DNA from: CAYUXU01 sp964489695
GTDB taxonomy: Bacteria > Bacillota_I > Bacilli_A > Erysipelotrichales > Erysipelotrichaceae
Assembly: GCA_964489695.1 (NCBI GenBank)
Contig: CAZAZP010000008.1
Span: 1 to 38,383, forward strand
DNA: 38,383 nt
Direction: 5' to 3'
The notes under the pieces: generated by a model
Databases searched by the model: none
Seen by the model: the letters and a program-made list of their open reading frames with translations, nothing else
Told to the model about the DNA's origin: nothing
Part shown: positions 1 through 7,556 of the stretch, in pieces
Position numbering within the stretch: position 1 is the first letter of the stretch
How the letters are laid out: each line of letters begins with the position of its first letter
Position numbers and translations under genes: made by a program

Positions 1-365
1 CCGTATTTTTTCCGTTCTTTAGCGCGTGGATCTCTGGTCAGAAAACCAGCCGCTTTTAAAGCCGGACGATAATCATCAGAAACTTCTAATAAAGCCCGCG
101 CAATACCATGACGCATGGCTCCAGCTTGACCAGTATAGCCACCACCATGAACATTGATAAGTACATCATATTGTTCAAGTGTTTCTGTTAAAACTAATGG
201 TGAACGGACAACCATCCGCAATGTTTCCATTGGTAAATAATCATCAAGTGTTTTACCATTAATTTTAAAGTTTCCTGTGCCTGGACGTAAGAAGACCCGT
301 GCGACTGATGTTTTCCGTCGGCCTGTTCCTAAATACTGCACTAAAGCTGCTTTTTTAGTTGTCAT
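1..365 (-). CDS. rpsI: 30S ribosomal protein S9 (partial, C-terminus beyond window)
   Basis: Ribosomal protein S9 of the small subunit. Translating the minus strand from ATG at 365 gives MTTKKAALVQYLGTGRRKTS, then the family core with a GTG-NFKING stretch, a NVHGGGYTGQAGA stretch and the tail RDPRAKERKKYG. The reading frame runs open off position 1, so about ten basic C-terminal residues (the part reaching toward the decoding site) are missing here; this is a window edge, not a broken gene. A strong AGGAGG ribosome binding site lies just upstream. It follows rplM by 11 bp, the universal L13-S9 pair, and is presumably expressed from the rplM promoter. Confidence 0.97.
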   Translation of the reverse strand, partial: MTTKKAALVQYLGTGRRKTSVARVFLRPGTGNFKINGKTLDDYLPMETLRMVVRSPLVLTETLEQYDVLINVHGGGYTGQAGAMRHGIARALLEVSDDYRPALKAAGFLTRDPRAKERKKY

Positions 366-376
366 GATCTTCCCTC

Positions 377-814
377 CTATCCTTTAATCGTAAATTCTTG
401 TGGTTGTTGTGCTTGATGTGGGTGTGAGTCACCGACATAAACAAACAAGTGTTTTCTTTGGGCATCACCTAAACGTGTATGGGGTAACATACCATGAATT
501 GCTCGTTCCACCCATTCAACTGGATATTTATCCCGCATTGTTTTACTAGTTCTGACTCGTAATCCACCTGGATATAATGAGTGATTGTAGTATTTCTTTG
601 TTTCGTCTTTATTCCCAGTAATAACTGCTTTTTCCGCATTAATTACAATCACGAAATCTCCGCAGTCAACATGTGGGGTATAAATCGGTTTGTGTTTGCC
701 ACGTAATAACGTTGCTACTTCGCTTGCTAAGCGTCCCAAGGTTTGTCCATTAGCATCAACGACATACCAGTTACGCGTAACTTCGCCTTTTTTTGCCATC
801 GTAGTTTGGCGCAT
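377..814 (-). CDS. rplM: 50S ribosomal protein L13
   Basis: Large-subunit ribosomal protein L13, an early assembly protein. The 145-residue length is typical. The N-terminus MRQTTMA followed by the WYVVDANGQTLGRLASEVA block, the RGKHKPIYTPHVDCGD segment and the C-terminal GDSHPHQAQQP segment match the family closely. The chosen start fits the known MRTTPMA-like beginning of Bacillus L13 and is preceded by AGGAGG. It is the first gene of an L13-S9 operon with a consensus promoter and a 29-nt leader hairpin directly before the ribosome binding site, which suggests leader-based control. Confidence 0.98.
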   Translation of the reverse strand: MRQTTMAKKGEVTRNWYVVDANGQTLGRLASEVATLLRGKHKPIYTPHVDCGDFVIVINAEKAVITGNKDETKKYYNHSLYPGGLRVRTSKTMRDKYPVEWVERAIHGMLPHTRLGDAQRKHLFVYVGDSHPHQAQQPQEFTIKG

Positions 815-829
815 CTTACTTCCTCCTGA

Positions 830-858
830 CCAATAGTAGTTTCCGGGGCTACAATTGG
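830..858 (-). promoter_or_regulatory. Leader hairpin before rplM (L13-leader-like)
   Basis: In the minus-strand transcript the sequence folds as CCAAT, T, GTAG, a 9-nt loop, CTAC, T, ATTGG: nine base pairs with one symmetrical T-T mismatch. It ends four bases before the AGGAGG of rplM. A smaller GGCA/TGCC hairpin lies just 5' of it. Known L13 leaders in Bacillota sit at this place and mediate autogenous control, so that role is inferred here from position and structure, not from a covariance model match. Confidence 0.55.
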
Positions 859-876
859 CATAAAGTGCCGTCTTTT

Positions 877-905
877 ATCATATAGTTTTTTAACCTGTTA
901 GTCAA
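877..905 (-). promoter_or_regulatory. Sigma-A type promoter of rplM-rpsI
   Basis: On the minus strand TTGACT (900-905) and TATGAT (877-882) are separated by exactly 17 bp. Transcription would start near 870, giving a leader of about 55 nt. The -35 box begins two bases from the hairpin that follows nagA, so the two transcription units are packed end to start. Confidence 0.85.
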
Positions 906-906
906 G

Positions 907-932
907 ATAAAGCGCTTAATTTAGCGCTTTAT
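907..932 (-). terminator. Hairpin at the end of nagA
   Basis: The minus strand reads ATAAAGCGCT, a 6-nt loop, AGCGCTTTAT: a 10-bp perfect stem. The nagA stop codon (929-931) lies inside the stem. The run of T after the stem is short, so it is a weak terminator at best and partial readthrough into rplM is possible. Confidence 0.5.
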
Positions 933-2137
933 TGATAATAATTTAAAAATTCTGGATTATGTAATAATTGCTCCAATTTCGCATTACTTAATTGAATTTT
1001 ATCTTCAGCTTGATAAACTATTTGACCATGGTGAATCGTCTTTTGAAGCTGTAACGCTTGATCAACGATTAATAAATCAGCGAATTTCCCAGTAGCGATT
1101 TCACCCCTTAGGTCGCTACAACCTAATAGTTCCGCTGGATTACTTGTTGCCATGGGGATTAATTCGGTTAAAGGGAATTTAACTTCTTGCCATAAATAGC
1201 GCAATTGCGCCAAAACAGAAAAGCTACTGCCACCTAAGCGACCCGCTTCATTGGTTATTAAACCTTGTTCACTTATCGTAATTAAATTACTTGGTAACTG
1301 ATACTGGCCCGCTGGCAAACCCGCCAAAGCCGTAAAATCACTAACCAAGATCATTTTCTGATGTGGTTTAATGCGATAAATTATTTGTAACGTCTCAGGG
1401 GCTAAATGTAAGCCATCTCCAATTACTTCGACCCATAAATCATCCATTAAAAGACCCGCCCCAAAGGTACCGACCGCGCGATGATGGATTCCTTTCATTG
1501 CATTACCAACATGAGTAAAAGCGCTTAAATAATCAGCCTTAGCTATAATATCAGCGTAACTGGCTTCACTATGGCCAACCGCCACTAGCACACCATTATC
1601 TTTAGCATACTTTAAAATCGGTAAGGTTTCCGGTAACTCCACTGCGATGGTTAAATATTTTAAACTGCCTTGGCTTACCGCGACCATTTGTTTAAATTTG
1701 GCTAAACTCGGAGCGGGAAAACCCTGAAACGGAAAAGCTGCTCCGGGTTGAGCATCATTTAAAAATGGCCCTTCCGCGTGTAAGCCTAAGATCGAAACCG
1801 CTAAATCTGGTCGCTCATAATTTCTAACTAATACTGGATAACCACTAAATGCGGTAGTAGCTAAGAGACTAGTAATCCCCACGCTCGCTAACCGCTTAGT
1901 TAATGGAAGAAAATCTTCATCCGTTAAAGCCCCAGTAAAAGACCAACCAGCCATCCCATGATTATGAATATCAATTAGACCAGGAATAATTAAATCTGTA
2001 TAATCTTGTTCTAGTTTTAAACTTTGATCGACATAATCATAAGGCAAAATCGCAGCGATTTTCTCATCTTTAATTAGTAAAGTGGCAGGTGTAAACTTTT
2101 GCCTGATAAATATTTTCGGTGATCTGATTAAATACAT
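929..2137 (-). CDS. nagA: N-acetylglucosamine-6-phosphate deacetylase
   Basis: Cytoplasmic metal-dependent amidohydrolase removing acetate from GlcNAc-6-phosphate to give glucosamine-6-phosphate for wall synthesis or glycolysis. The 402-residue length is normal. The metal-binding HNH is at 58-60, GLHAEGPF with the metal ligand Glu at 122, GHSEA with His 189, THVGNAM with His 209, DGLHL near 241-245, and the catalytic Asp at 267 in SDFTALAGLP (usually T/SDA). All key residues are present. The start is backed by GAGGT upstream. The gene stands alone, without nagB, downstream of the suf-fau unit. It may take MurQ-derived GlcNAc-6P, since murQ is encoded elsewhere in the window. Confidence 0.95.
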   Translation of the reverse strand: MYLIRSPKIFIRQKFTPATLLIKDEKIAAILPYDYVDQSLKLEQDYTDLIIPGLIDIHNHGMAGWSFTGALTDEDFLPLTKRLASVGITSLLATTAFSGYPVLVRNYERPDLAVSILGLHAEGPFLNDAQPGAAFPFQGFPAPSLAKFKQMVAVSQGSLKYLTIAVELPETLPILKYAKDNGVLVAVGHSEASYADIIAKADYLSAFTHVGNAMKGIHHRAVGTFGAGLLMDDLWVEVIGDGLHLAPETLQIIYRIKPHQKMILVSDFTALAGLPAGQYQLPSNLITISEQGLITNEAGRLGGSSFSVLAQLRYLWQEVKFPLTELIPMATSNPAELLGCSDLRGEIATGKFADLLIVDQALQLQKTIHHGQIVYQAEDKIQLSNAKLEQLLHNPEFLNYYQ

Positions 2138-2157
2138 CTTCTTTACCTCTAAATTCT

Positions 2158-2163
2158 ATTATA
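2158..2163 (-). promoter_or_regulatory. Possible -10 box of nagA
   Basis: A perfect TATAAT on the minus strand sits between the fau terminator and the nagA ribosome binding site. No good -35 is seen at 16-18 bp and there is no TG extension, so the call rests on the -10 box and on position alone. Confidence 0.35.
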
Positions 2164-2189
2164 AAACAAAAACCGCTTAAATAAGCGGT
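2163..2189 (-). terminator. Rho-independent terminator of suf-fau operon
   Basis: The minus strand reads ACCGCTT, ATTT, AAGCGGT followed by TTTTGTTTT. The 5' arm encodes the last residues of fau and its stop codon (2177-2179) is within the hairpin, so the terminator folds out of coding sequence. Confidence 0.8.
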
Positions 2190-2719
2190 GATTCTTCGGT
2201 AATAATTAAATCTAAAGCAATATCATGTCCTTCAGCAGGCAAAACGTCTTGTTTTAACGCAGCGTAACCCAAACCCACTTTCAGTCCTTTAAAGTCGGCT
2301 AAATACTTATCATAATAACCTTTTCCATAGCCTAAGCGATGGTTTTGTTGGTCAAAGGCGATTAAGGGCACGATCATTACTTCTAACTGCTCTTTTTTAA
2401 TCGCTACCGTTTTTGGTGGCCAATAAATATGTAAGGGGCCAAGTTCCAACTCAGCTAAACTATTTAGCGGATAAAAGGTTAAGTGCTGCTGATCAAAGCG
2501 ACTCGAATAAACCGCTTTTTTAGCCTTTAACAAACGCTTAATTAACTTTAAAGTATCAATTTCATCTGGTCGACTAAGATAAATCCCGATGTGCTGAAAC
2601 GGTTTTAATACCTCAAAAGCTTGATCAGCAATTAAAGCATCTTTGCTTACCCGATTTTCTATCAAGTGGCGTTTCGCCAATAGTGTTTGTCTTAATTCAA
2701 TTTTAACCAACGGAATCAC
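2177..2719 (-). CDS. fau: 5-formyltetrahydrofolate cyclo-ligase (MTHFS, YqgN type)
   Basis: ATP-dependent enzyme turning 5-formyl-THF into 5,10-methenyl-THF, which keeps the folate pool usable. The 180-residue length is typical. The N-terminal basic helix with LRQTLLAKRH, the mid-protein YLSRPDEIDT segment and the phosphate-binding signature RLGYGKGYYD near 128-137 identify the family. The longest frame begins with GTG at 2719, overlapping sufB by 17 bp without a clear ribosome binding site; a TTG at 2710 is an alternative. Either way translation is probably coupled to sufB. It is the last gene of the suf unit, ending in a terminator. Confidence 0.9.
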   Translation of the reverse strand: MIPLVKIELRQTLLAKRHLIENRVSKDALIADQAFEVLKPFQHIGIYLSRPDEIDTLKLIKRLLKAKKAVYSSRFDQQHLTFYPLNSLAELELGPLHIYWPPKTVAIKKEQLEVMIVPLIAFDQQNHRLGYGKGYYDKYLADFKGLKVGLGYAALKQDVLPAEGHDIALDLIITEESPLI

Positions 2720-4106
2720 TCATATCTAACTTTAATAGTTGATTTAACTCAACCGCATATTCCATCGGTAATTCACGAGTAAACGGTTCTAAAAAGCCCA
2801 TTACAATCATCTCTAACGCTTCTTCATGGGTTAAACCTCGACTCTTTAAATAGAATAATTGTTCTTCACTCACGTTAGAAACACTCGCTTCATGTTCTAA
2901 AACACTATTTTCACTCAAATTGATATTATGGGGAATCGTATCACTCAGTGAATCCCCATCCAAAATTAACGTATCACATTCAGATTTACAGCGCGAATGA
3001 TGGGCCGCTGGTCCAAATTTGACTAAACCACGATAGTTAACTTGACCACCTTGACGTGCGACACTTTTAGAAACGATATTACTACTTGTATAAGGAGCTA
3101 AATGAATCATCTTGGCGCCCGCGTCTTGGTGCTGGGCTTGGCTTGCTACCGCAATCGAAATACACATGCCACGGGCATATTCACCCGCTAAAATACAAGC
3201 TGGATATTTCATATTCATCGATGAACCCATATTGCCATCAATCCATTCCATCGCCCCATATTCATGTACGTAAGCCCGTTTCGTAACGAGATTAACAATG
3301 TTTTTTGACCAGTTTTGAATCGTTGAATACCGACAGGTCGCTCCTGGTAAGACCACGATTTCGACCACCGCAGCGTGTAATGAATCTTTACTATAAATTG
3401 GGGCCGTACAACCTTCTACGTAGTTTACTTTAGCACCTTCATCAACGATAATTAAAGTTCTTTCAAATTGACCCATGCGTTCACTATTAATCCGAAAATA
3501 AGATTGTAAGGGTTTATCTAGTACCACACCTTTGGGTACATAGATAAATGATCCCCCCGACCAAACTGCGCCATTTAAGGCCGAAAACTTATTATCATCA
3601 TAGGGAACAACGGTATTAAAATACTGTTTAAAGAGTTCTGGATGACGTTTTAACGCCGTATCCGTATCGAGAAATATTACTCCTTTTTCCTCGACTTCTT
3701 TTAACATATTATGATAAACTGCTTCACTATCGTATTGGGTCGTAACCCCAGCTAAAAACTTCTGTTCACTTTCTGGGATTCCCAGTTTTTGAAAAGTCGC
3801 TTTAATTTCAGTTGGGACTTCTTCCCAAGAGCTTTCAACCTTTTCGGAAGGTTTAATATAATAAGTATAATCCTCAAACTTTAAACCACTTAAATCAGCT
3901 CCCCAGTTTGGTACTGGTTTTGCTAAAAAACTCTGGTAAGCTTTTAACCGAAATTCCAGCATCCACTCTGGTTCGTCTTTAATTCTGCTAATCTCACGAA
4001 TTACCGCTTCAGATAAACCTTGCTTTGTTTTATATACACTAATGTCTTCATCACTAAAGCCATATTGATAATCATCTTGCGTGGTTACAACTTTATTTTT
4101 GTCCAT
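2703..4106 (-). CDS. sufB: Fe-S cluster assembly scaffold SufB
   Basis: Core scaffold subunit of the SufBCD complex on which iron-sulphur clusters are built from SufS-derived sulphur. The 467-residue length is normal. It has the long N-terminal region with WMLEFRLKAYQ, the beta-helical core with GAVWSGGSFIYVPKGV and the conserved C-terminal block SRCKSECDTLILDGDSLSDT, followed by NVSEEQLFYLKSRGL, a helical end shared with SufD. GAGGCC precedes the ATG. It overlaps the end of sufU by 14 bp and is followed by fau. The order C-D-S-U-B is the Bacillota arrangement. Confidence 0.97.
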   Translation of the reverse strand: MDKNKVVTTQDDYQYGFSDEDISVYKTKQGLSEAVIREISRIKDEPEWMLEFRLKAYQSFLAKPVPNWGADLSGLKFEDYTYYIKPSEKVESSWEEVPTEIKATFQKLGIPESEQKFLAGVTTQYDSEAVYHNMLKEVEEKGVIFLDTDTALKRHPELFKQYFNTVVPYDDNKFSALNGAVWSGGSFIYVPKGVVLDKPLQSYFRINSERMGQFERTLIIVDEGAKVNYVEGCTAPIYSKDSLHAAVVEIVVLPGATCRYSTIQNWSKNIVNLVTKRAYVHEYGAMEWIDGNMGSSMNMKYPACILAGEYARGMCISIAVASQAQHQDAGAKMIHLAPYTSSNIVSKSVARQGGQVNYRGLVKFGPAAHHSRCKSECDTLILDGDSLSDTIPHNINLSENSVLEHEASVSNVSEEQLFYLKSRGLTHEEALEMIVMGFLEPFTRELPMEYAVELNQLLKLDMSDSVG

Positions 4107-4533
4107 TATAGGCCTCTTTTAATAATTGAATTAAGCCATTACTACCAATCGTGGCACATTTAATCCGATTAGCTTGTTGGCTAACATTAGCAAAAGCAAT
4201 CGCTTCCGCTAATAGCTCACTATCATACGCTTCTTCATGAATCATTAGATCATAATTAGTTAAAATATTTAAAGCCTGATCTAATGGTTGTTGTTTAATT
4301 AATTCACTTAAAATTGAAAGTGCAGCCGTCGAGATCGTACAACCTACTCCAGCATAGCGAACATCATTAACCACACCATTTTCCACTAACACTTGCACGT
4401 GAAAATCATCAATACAAGATTCACTAGCTAAATGAACAGCCCGATAATTAGGGGCTTCAGCTAAGCCCTTATTGCGGGGGTATTGATAATGATCCATGAT
4501 TATTTGACGATATAAATTGCTATCTATTACCAT
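4093..4533 (-). CDS. sufU: SufU sulphur-transfer protein
   Basis: Zinc-containing SufU receives persulphide from SufS and passes it to SufB. In 146 residues the three expected cysteines are seen: Cys40 in ESCIDD, Cys65 in GVGCTIS and Cys126 in RIKCATI, with Asp42 as the fourth zinc ligand. The usual CGD motif has become CID, so the neighbouring Gly is lost although the ligands remain. The 18-21-residue insertion that separates SufU from IscU appears to be present. It lies 17 bp after sufS and overlaps sufB, so it is part of the operon. Confidence 0.93.
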   Translation of the reverse strand: MVIDSNLYRQIIMDHYQYPRNKGLAEAPNYRAVHLASESCIDDFHVQVLVENGVVNDVRYAGVGCTISTAALSILSELIKQQPLDQALNILTNYDLMIHEEAYDSELLAEAIAFANVSQQANRIKCATIGSNGLIQLLKEAYNGQK

Positions 4534-4550
4534 TTATTCTTCACTTCTTT

Positions 4551-5783
4551 CTAGACCAAGAAATCGAGACATTTTTCTAAAGTCACTTCTTTTATCGCGC
4601 TAACCAAAGCATCAATTTCCGCTTCAGTGTTATAAAAATATAAACTACAACGAATCGTCGCATCAACTTCTAATAAATCAATTAAGATTTTAGCGCAATG
4701 ATTACCCGCCCGCACCGCAATCCCGAGATTGCTTAAATAGCTAGCGACGTCTTGCGCAAAAATATTTTTCACATTAAAAGTTAAAATACCAGTCGAAGCG
4801 GCGGGGTTATACACAATCACATTATCTAGTTCCGCAAAGCGTTTAATTAAATAGTCGTTCAGTACTTGTTCTCGGGCGATAACTTGCTCCATCCCAAGCT
4901 CATTTAAATAATCAATGGCGGCTCCCAAACCTAAAACTGCTTCAATCGCTGGTGTTCCAGCTTCAAACTTATAAGGTGGATTTTTCAAAAAGATATTTCC
5001 ACACATATCAAAGCGGGCACTACTACCACCACCAACCATAAAAGTATCCATTTGTTCTAATAAAGCATATTTTCCAAATAAAACTCCTACCCCAGTTGGA
5101 CCTAACATCTTATGTCCTGAAAAAGCGAGAAAATCAATATCCCATGCTTTGACCTTGGTAACTAAATGTGGTACCGATTGGGCACCGTCTACCACTACAA
5201 TGGCTCCAAATCGATGCGCATAAGCCGTGATTTCTTCAATTGGTACTAAGTAGCCTAACACGTTAGTTACTTGTGCTAAAACTACCACTTTAACTTGCGC
5301 ATTCATTTTTTGCTTAAAGCTTTCAAAGGTTAATTGGCCATGGGCGGTTAAAGGGATATAGTCAATCGTGGCACCAGTTTCTTCTGCCACTTTAAACCAA
5401 GGTAAAATATTACTCGCATGTTCCGCTTCTGAAGATAAAATAATATCGCCTTTACGTAAGTTCTTCCGACCATAACCATGGGCGATTAAGTTTAAACTTG
5501 CACTAGCACCGGAAGTAAACACGACTTCTTTAGTCTCACAACCAATAAAATTCGCAACTTTAGCGCGGACCGCTTCGTATTTATCACTCAGCATATAGCT
5601 TAGTTCATAATCACCTCGGTTAATATTAACTGAATAATTACAATAATAATCAACCACCGCATCAATTACTGCTTGCGGCTTTAAGGTAGTCGCCGCATTA
5701 TCGAGATAAATTAAGGGATGTTGCTGCATCATTTTAGCTTGTAACATCGGAAAATCTTGTCTAACTTTATTTACATCAAACAT
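4551..5783 (-). CDS. sufS: Cysteine desulfurase SufS
   Basis: PLP enzyme (class V aminotransferase fold, group II desulfurase) that takes sulphur from cysteine for Fe-S assembly. The protein has 410 residues, with Lys225 in SGHKMLGPTG as the PLP Schiff-base lysine, a conserved SEAEHASN stretch with His122, and the persulphide Cys363 in RAGNHCAK, which lies in the short group II loop. The GTPAIEA stretch also fits. The start ATG at 5783 overlaps the end of sufD by 13 bp, indicating translational coupling. It works with SufU encoded just downstream. Confidence 0.96.
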   Translation of the reverse strand: MFDVNKVRQDFPMLQAKMMQQHPLIYLDNAATTLKPQAVIDAVVDYYCNYSVNINRGDYELSYMLSDKYEAVRAKVANFIGCETKEVVFTSGASASLNLIAHGYGRKNLRKGDIILSSEAEHASNILPWFKVAEETGATIDYIPLTAHGQLTFESFKQKMNAQVKVVVLAQVTNVLGYLVPIEEITAYAHRFGAIVVVDGAQSVPHLVTKVKAWDIDFLAFSGHKMLGPTGVGVLFGKYALLEQMDTFMVGGGSSARFDMCGNIFLKNPPYKFEAGTPAIEAVLGLGAAIDYLNELGMEQVIAREQVLNDYLIKRFAELDNVIVYNPAASTGILTFNVKNIFAQDVASYLSNLGIAVRAGNHCAKILIDLLEVDATIRCSLYFYNTEAEIDALVSAIKEVTLEKCLDFLV

Positions 5784-6595
5784 AAATCCGCCACCTTTTC
5801 ACTAATTACAGTTTTTAAATAACTAGCCAGTTGCTCATTGGGAATGGCTTCCGCAATCGGCATTAAATAACCTGAAGCAATTAAGCGAATCGCTTCGATT
5901 TCACTTAGACCACGGCTTTGTAAATAATAGAGTTGTTCCGGATCAATTTGACCAATCGAAGCCGCATGGCTCGCTTCGACCTCATTTTCATCAATTAAAA
6001 GTTGGGGTAAAACATGACAAGCAGTGACTTGGCCAATCGTTAAGACCCGTGAGGTCTGATGCGCACTACTTTGTTTCGCACCATTACTAATATGCCCAGA
6101 AACCTCAATATTATAAGTAGCTTGCGGTAAAACAATCCCGTAGTTGGCTAAATCAGAAACTGTATTAGTCGTTAAATGCTCCACGCTCAATTGAACTGAT
6201 TGTAGATTTTGAGCTAATAAAGCGCAATTAGCTTTTACACTAGCTCCTGGTTTTATTAAAGCATAAGCCAATTGATATTCCAGTTTAGCGGTACTTAAAT
6301 CACCATAAACCGGTTGGTAACTCGCATTAGTTAACAGCTTAGTAGTTTCTAAAAGCTTAACTGTATTAGCGGTTTCATTCCAAAACAAGGCTAATAAAGA
6401 ACTGTTTTCACCAATAGTTTGTGTTAAAGTAATTTCGTTCGTTTGACCAAGCAACTTAAAAACACAAGTCACTTGTACATCCGCTAATATTTCTAAAGCT
6501 AAGTCTAATTTGACATCAGTCAGAATAACTTCATAATCGCCTGACTCACTTAAAGTAATACTTTGATCAGTTAAAGGTTGAAATATTTTATTCAT
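5771..6595 (-). CDS. sufD: Fe-S cluster assembly protein SufD
   Basis: SufB paralogue in the SufBC2D scaffold complex. The C-terminal half has the signature ENEVEASHAASIGQIDPEQL followed by YYLQSRGLSEIEAIRLIASG, the helical end common to SufB and SufD. An open frame extends up to 6679, but those 28 codons lie inside sufC. ATG at 6595 (MNKIFQPL) is preferred: it gives 274 residues and an 8-bp overlap with the sufC stop. SufD is variable in its N-terminal part and this one is short compared with 430-residue homologues, so it represents a compact SufD. Confidence 0.92.
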   Translation of the reverse strand: MNKIFQPLTDQSITLSESGDYEVILTDVKLDLALEILADVQVTCVFKLLGQTNEITLTQTIGENSSLLALFWNETANTVKLLETTKLLTNASYQPVYGDLSTAKLEYQLAYALIKPGASVKANCALLAQNLQSVQLSVEHLTTNTVSDLANYGIVLPQATYNIEVSGHISNGAKQSSAHQTSRVLTIGQVTACHVLPQLLIDENEVEASHAASIGQIDPEQLYYLQSRGLSEIEAIRLIASGYLMPIAEAIPNEQLASYLKTVISEKVADLCLM

Positions 6596-7415
6596 GGTCC
6601 GCTTTAACCCGACCTTGATAGGCACAAGTTCCAATACTAACCGGACGGGGCTTAACATTAGTTTCTGAAACACTGACATGGTATTTTTCTGCTAACCATT
6701 CGTAACCCTCTTGGTCAATTTTATCAGCTAAGTGTTTATCGCCAGATTCCACAATCCGTCCATCAATTAAGACATGAACATGGGTCGGATTAATCAAATC
6801 ATAAAAACGGCCATAGTGAGAAATAATTAATAAGCCCAAATCCGTTTCTGCTTTAGTTTGATTTAAAGCATCCGCCACTAAATGAAACGCATCGACATCT
6901 AAACCAGAATCAATTTCATCTAACATCGCTAATTTTGGCTTAAGTAAACGCATTTGTAAGATTTCATTGCGCTTCTTTTCACCACCCGAAAATCCTTCGT
7001 TTAAATAGCGGTGAGCTAAATCAGCTTTCATATCTAACGCTTTTAAGCCAGCTTCTAATTCTTTAATAAAAGTAAATAAGGGAATCGGAGTATCCCGATG
7101 CGCATTCACAGCTGCTTTAAGGAAATCGGAGTTGGTGACGCCCGGTACCGCGGCGGGATATTGCATCGCTAAAAATAACCCAGCTTTACTCCGCTCAGTC
7201 ACATCCATCGCTAAGACATCTTCACCATCTAAGGTAATACTGCCTTTGGTAACTTCAAAAGTTGGATGACCCATAATCGCCCCTAACAAAGTGGACTTAC
7301 CATGGCCATTGGGGCCCATTAAAGCATGAATCTCCTGCGCATTAACCGTTAAATTAATTCCTTTCAGGATTTCCTGACCTGCTATCGCAACATGTAAATC
7401 TTTAATTTCAATCAT
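6588..7415 (-). CDS. sufC: Suf ABC-type ATPase SufC
   Basis: Cytosolic ABC ATPase that drives conformational change of the SufBCD scaffold. Walker A GPNGHGKST is at 34-42, the signature FSGGEKKRNEI at 142-152, and Walker B LAMLDEIDSGLD at 162-173, with the SufC-specific HGKS and DSGLD spellings. The switch histidine is in IISHYGR near 200. At 275 residues it is slightly longer than many SufC proteins, with an extra C-terminal tail after GYEWLAEKY. It is first in the operon behind an extended -10 promoter, and its stop overlaps the start of sufD. Confidence 0.97.
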   Translation of the reverse strand: MIEIKDLHVAIAGQEILKGINLTVNAQEIHALMGPNGHGKSTLLGAIMGHPTFEVTKGSITLDGEDVLAMDVTERSKAGLFLAMQYPAAVPGVTNSDFLKAAVNAHRDTPIPLFTFIKELEAGLKALDMKADLAHRYLNEGFSGGEKKRNEILQMRLLKPKLAMLDEIDSGLDVDAFHLVADALNQTKAETDLGLLIISHYGRFYDLINPTHVHVLIDGRIVESGDKHLADKIDQEGYEWLAEKYHVSVSETNVKPRPVSIGTCAYQGRVKADHE

Positions 7416-7444
7416 GTTATAAACCTGCCTTTATATCGATAAAC

Positions 7445-7453
7445 ATTATAACA
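7445..7453 (-). promoter_or_regulatory. Extended -10 promoter of the suf operon
   Basis: The minus strand reads TGTTATAAT, a TGn-extended perfect -10 box, about 30 bp before the sufC ATG. The -35 region (CTTTAA) is poor. It faces away from the plus-strand promoter at 7502-7530. Confidence 0.7.
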
Positions 7454-7501
7454 TAAACCACCAAAATTTAAAGAAAGACTCTTTTAGCCAACGGGGCTTC
7501 A

Positions 7502-7530
7502 TTGCATAATGCTTTTAAATAATTTATAAT
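7502..7530 (+). promoter_or_regulatory. Sigma-A promoter of the prsA-hit operon
   Basis: TTGCAT (7502-7507), 17-bp spacer, TATAAT (7525-7530), followed by GAGGAGG at 7546-7552 and ATG at 7557. It drives the only plus-strand block in the first half of the window. Confidence 0.85.
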
Positions 7531-7556
7531 GTGATGGACCTAATTGAGGAGGTTTT

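Noticed and set aside
6596..6679. Upstream extension of sufD by 28 codons
   Set aside because: It lies wholly inside the sufC reading frame, has no ribosome binding site, and ATG 6595 gives a natural SufD start with an 8-bp overlap.
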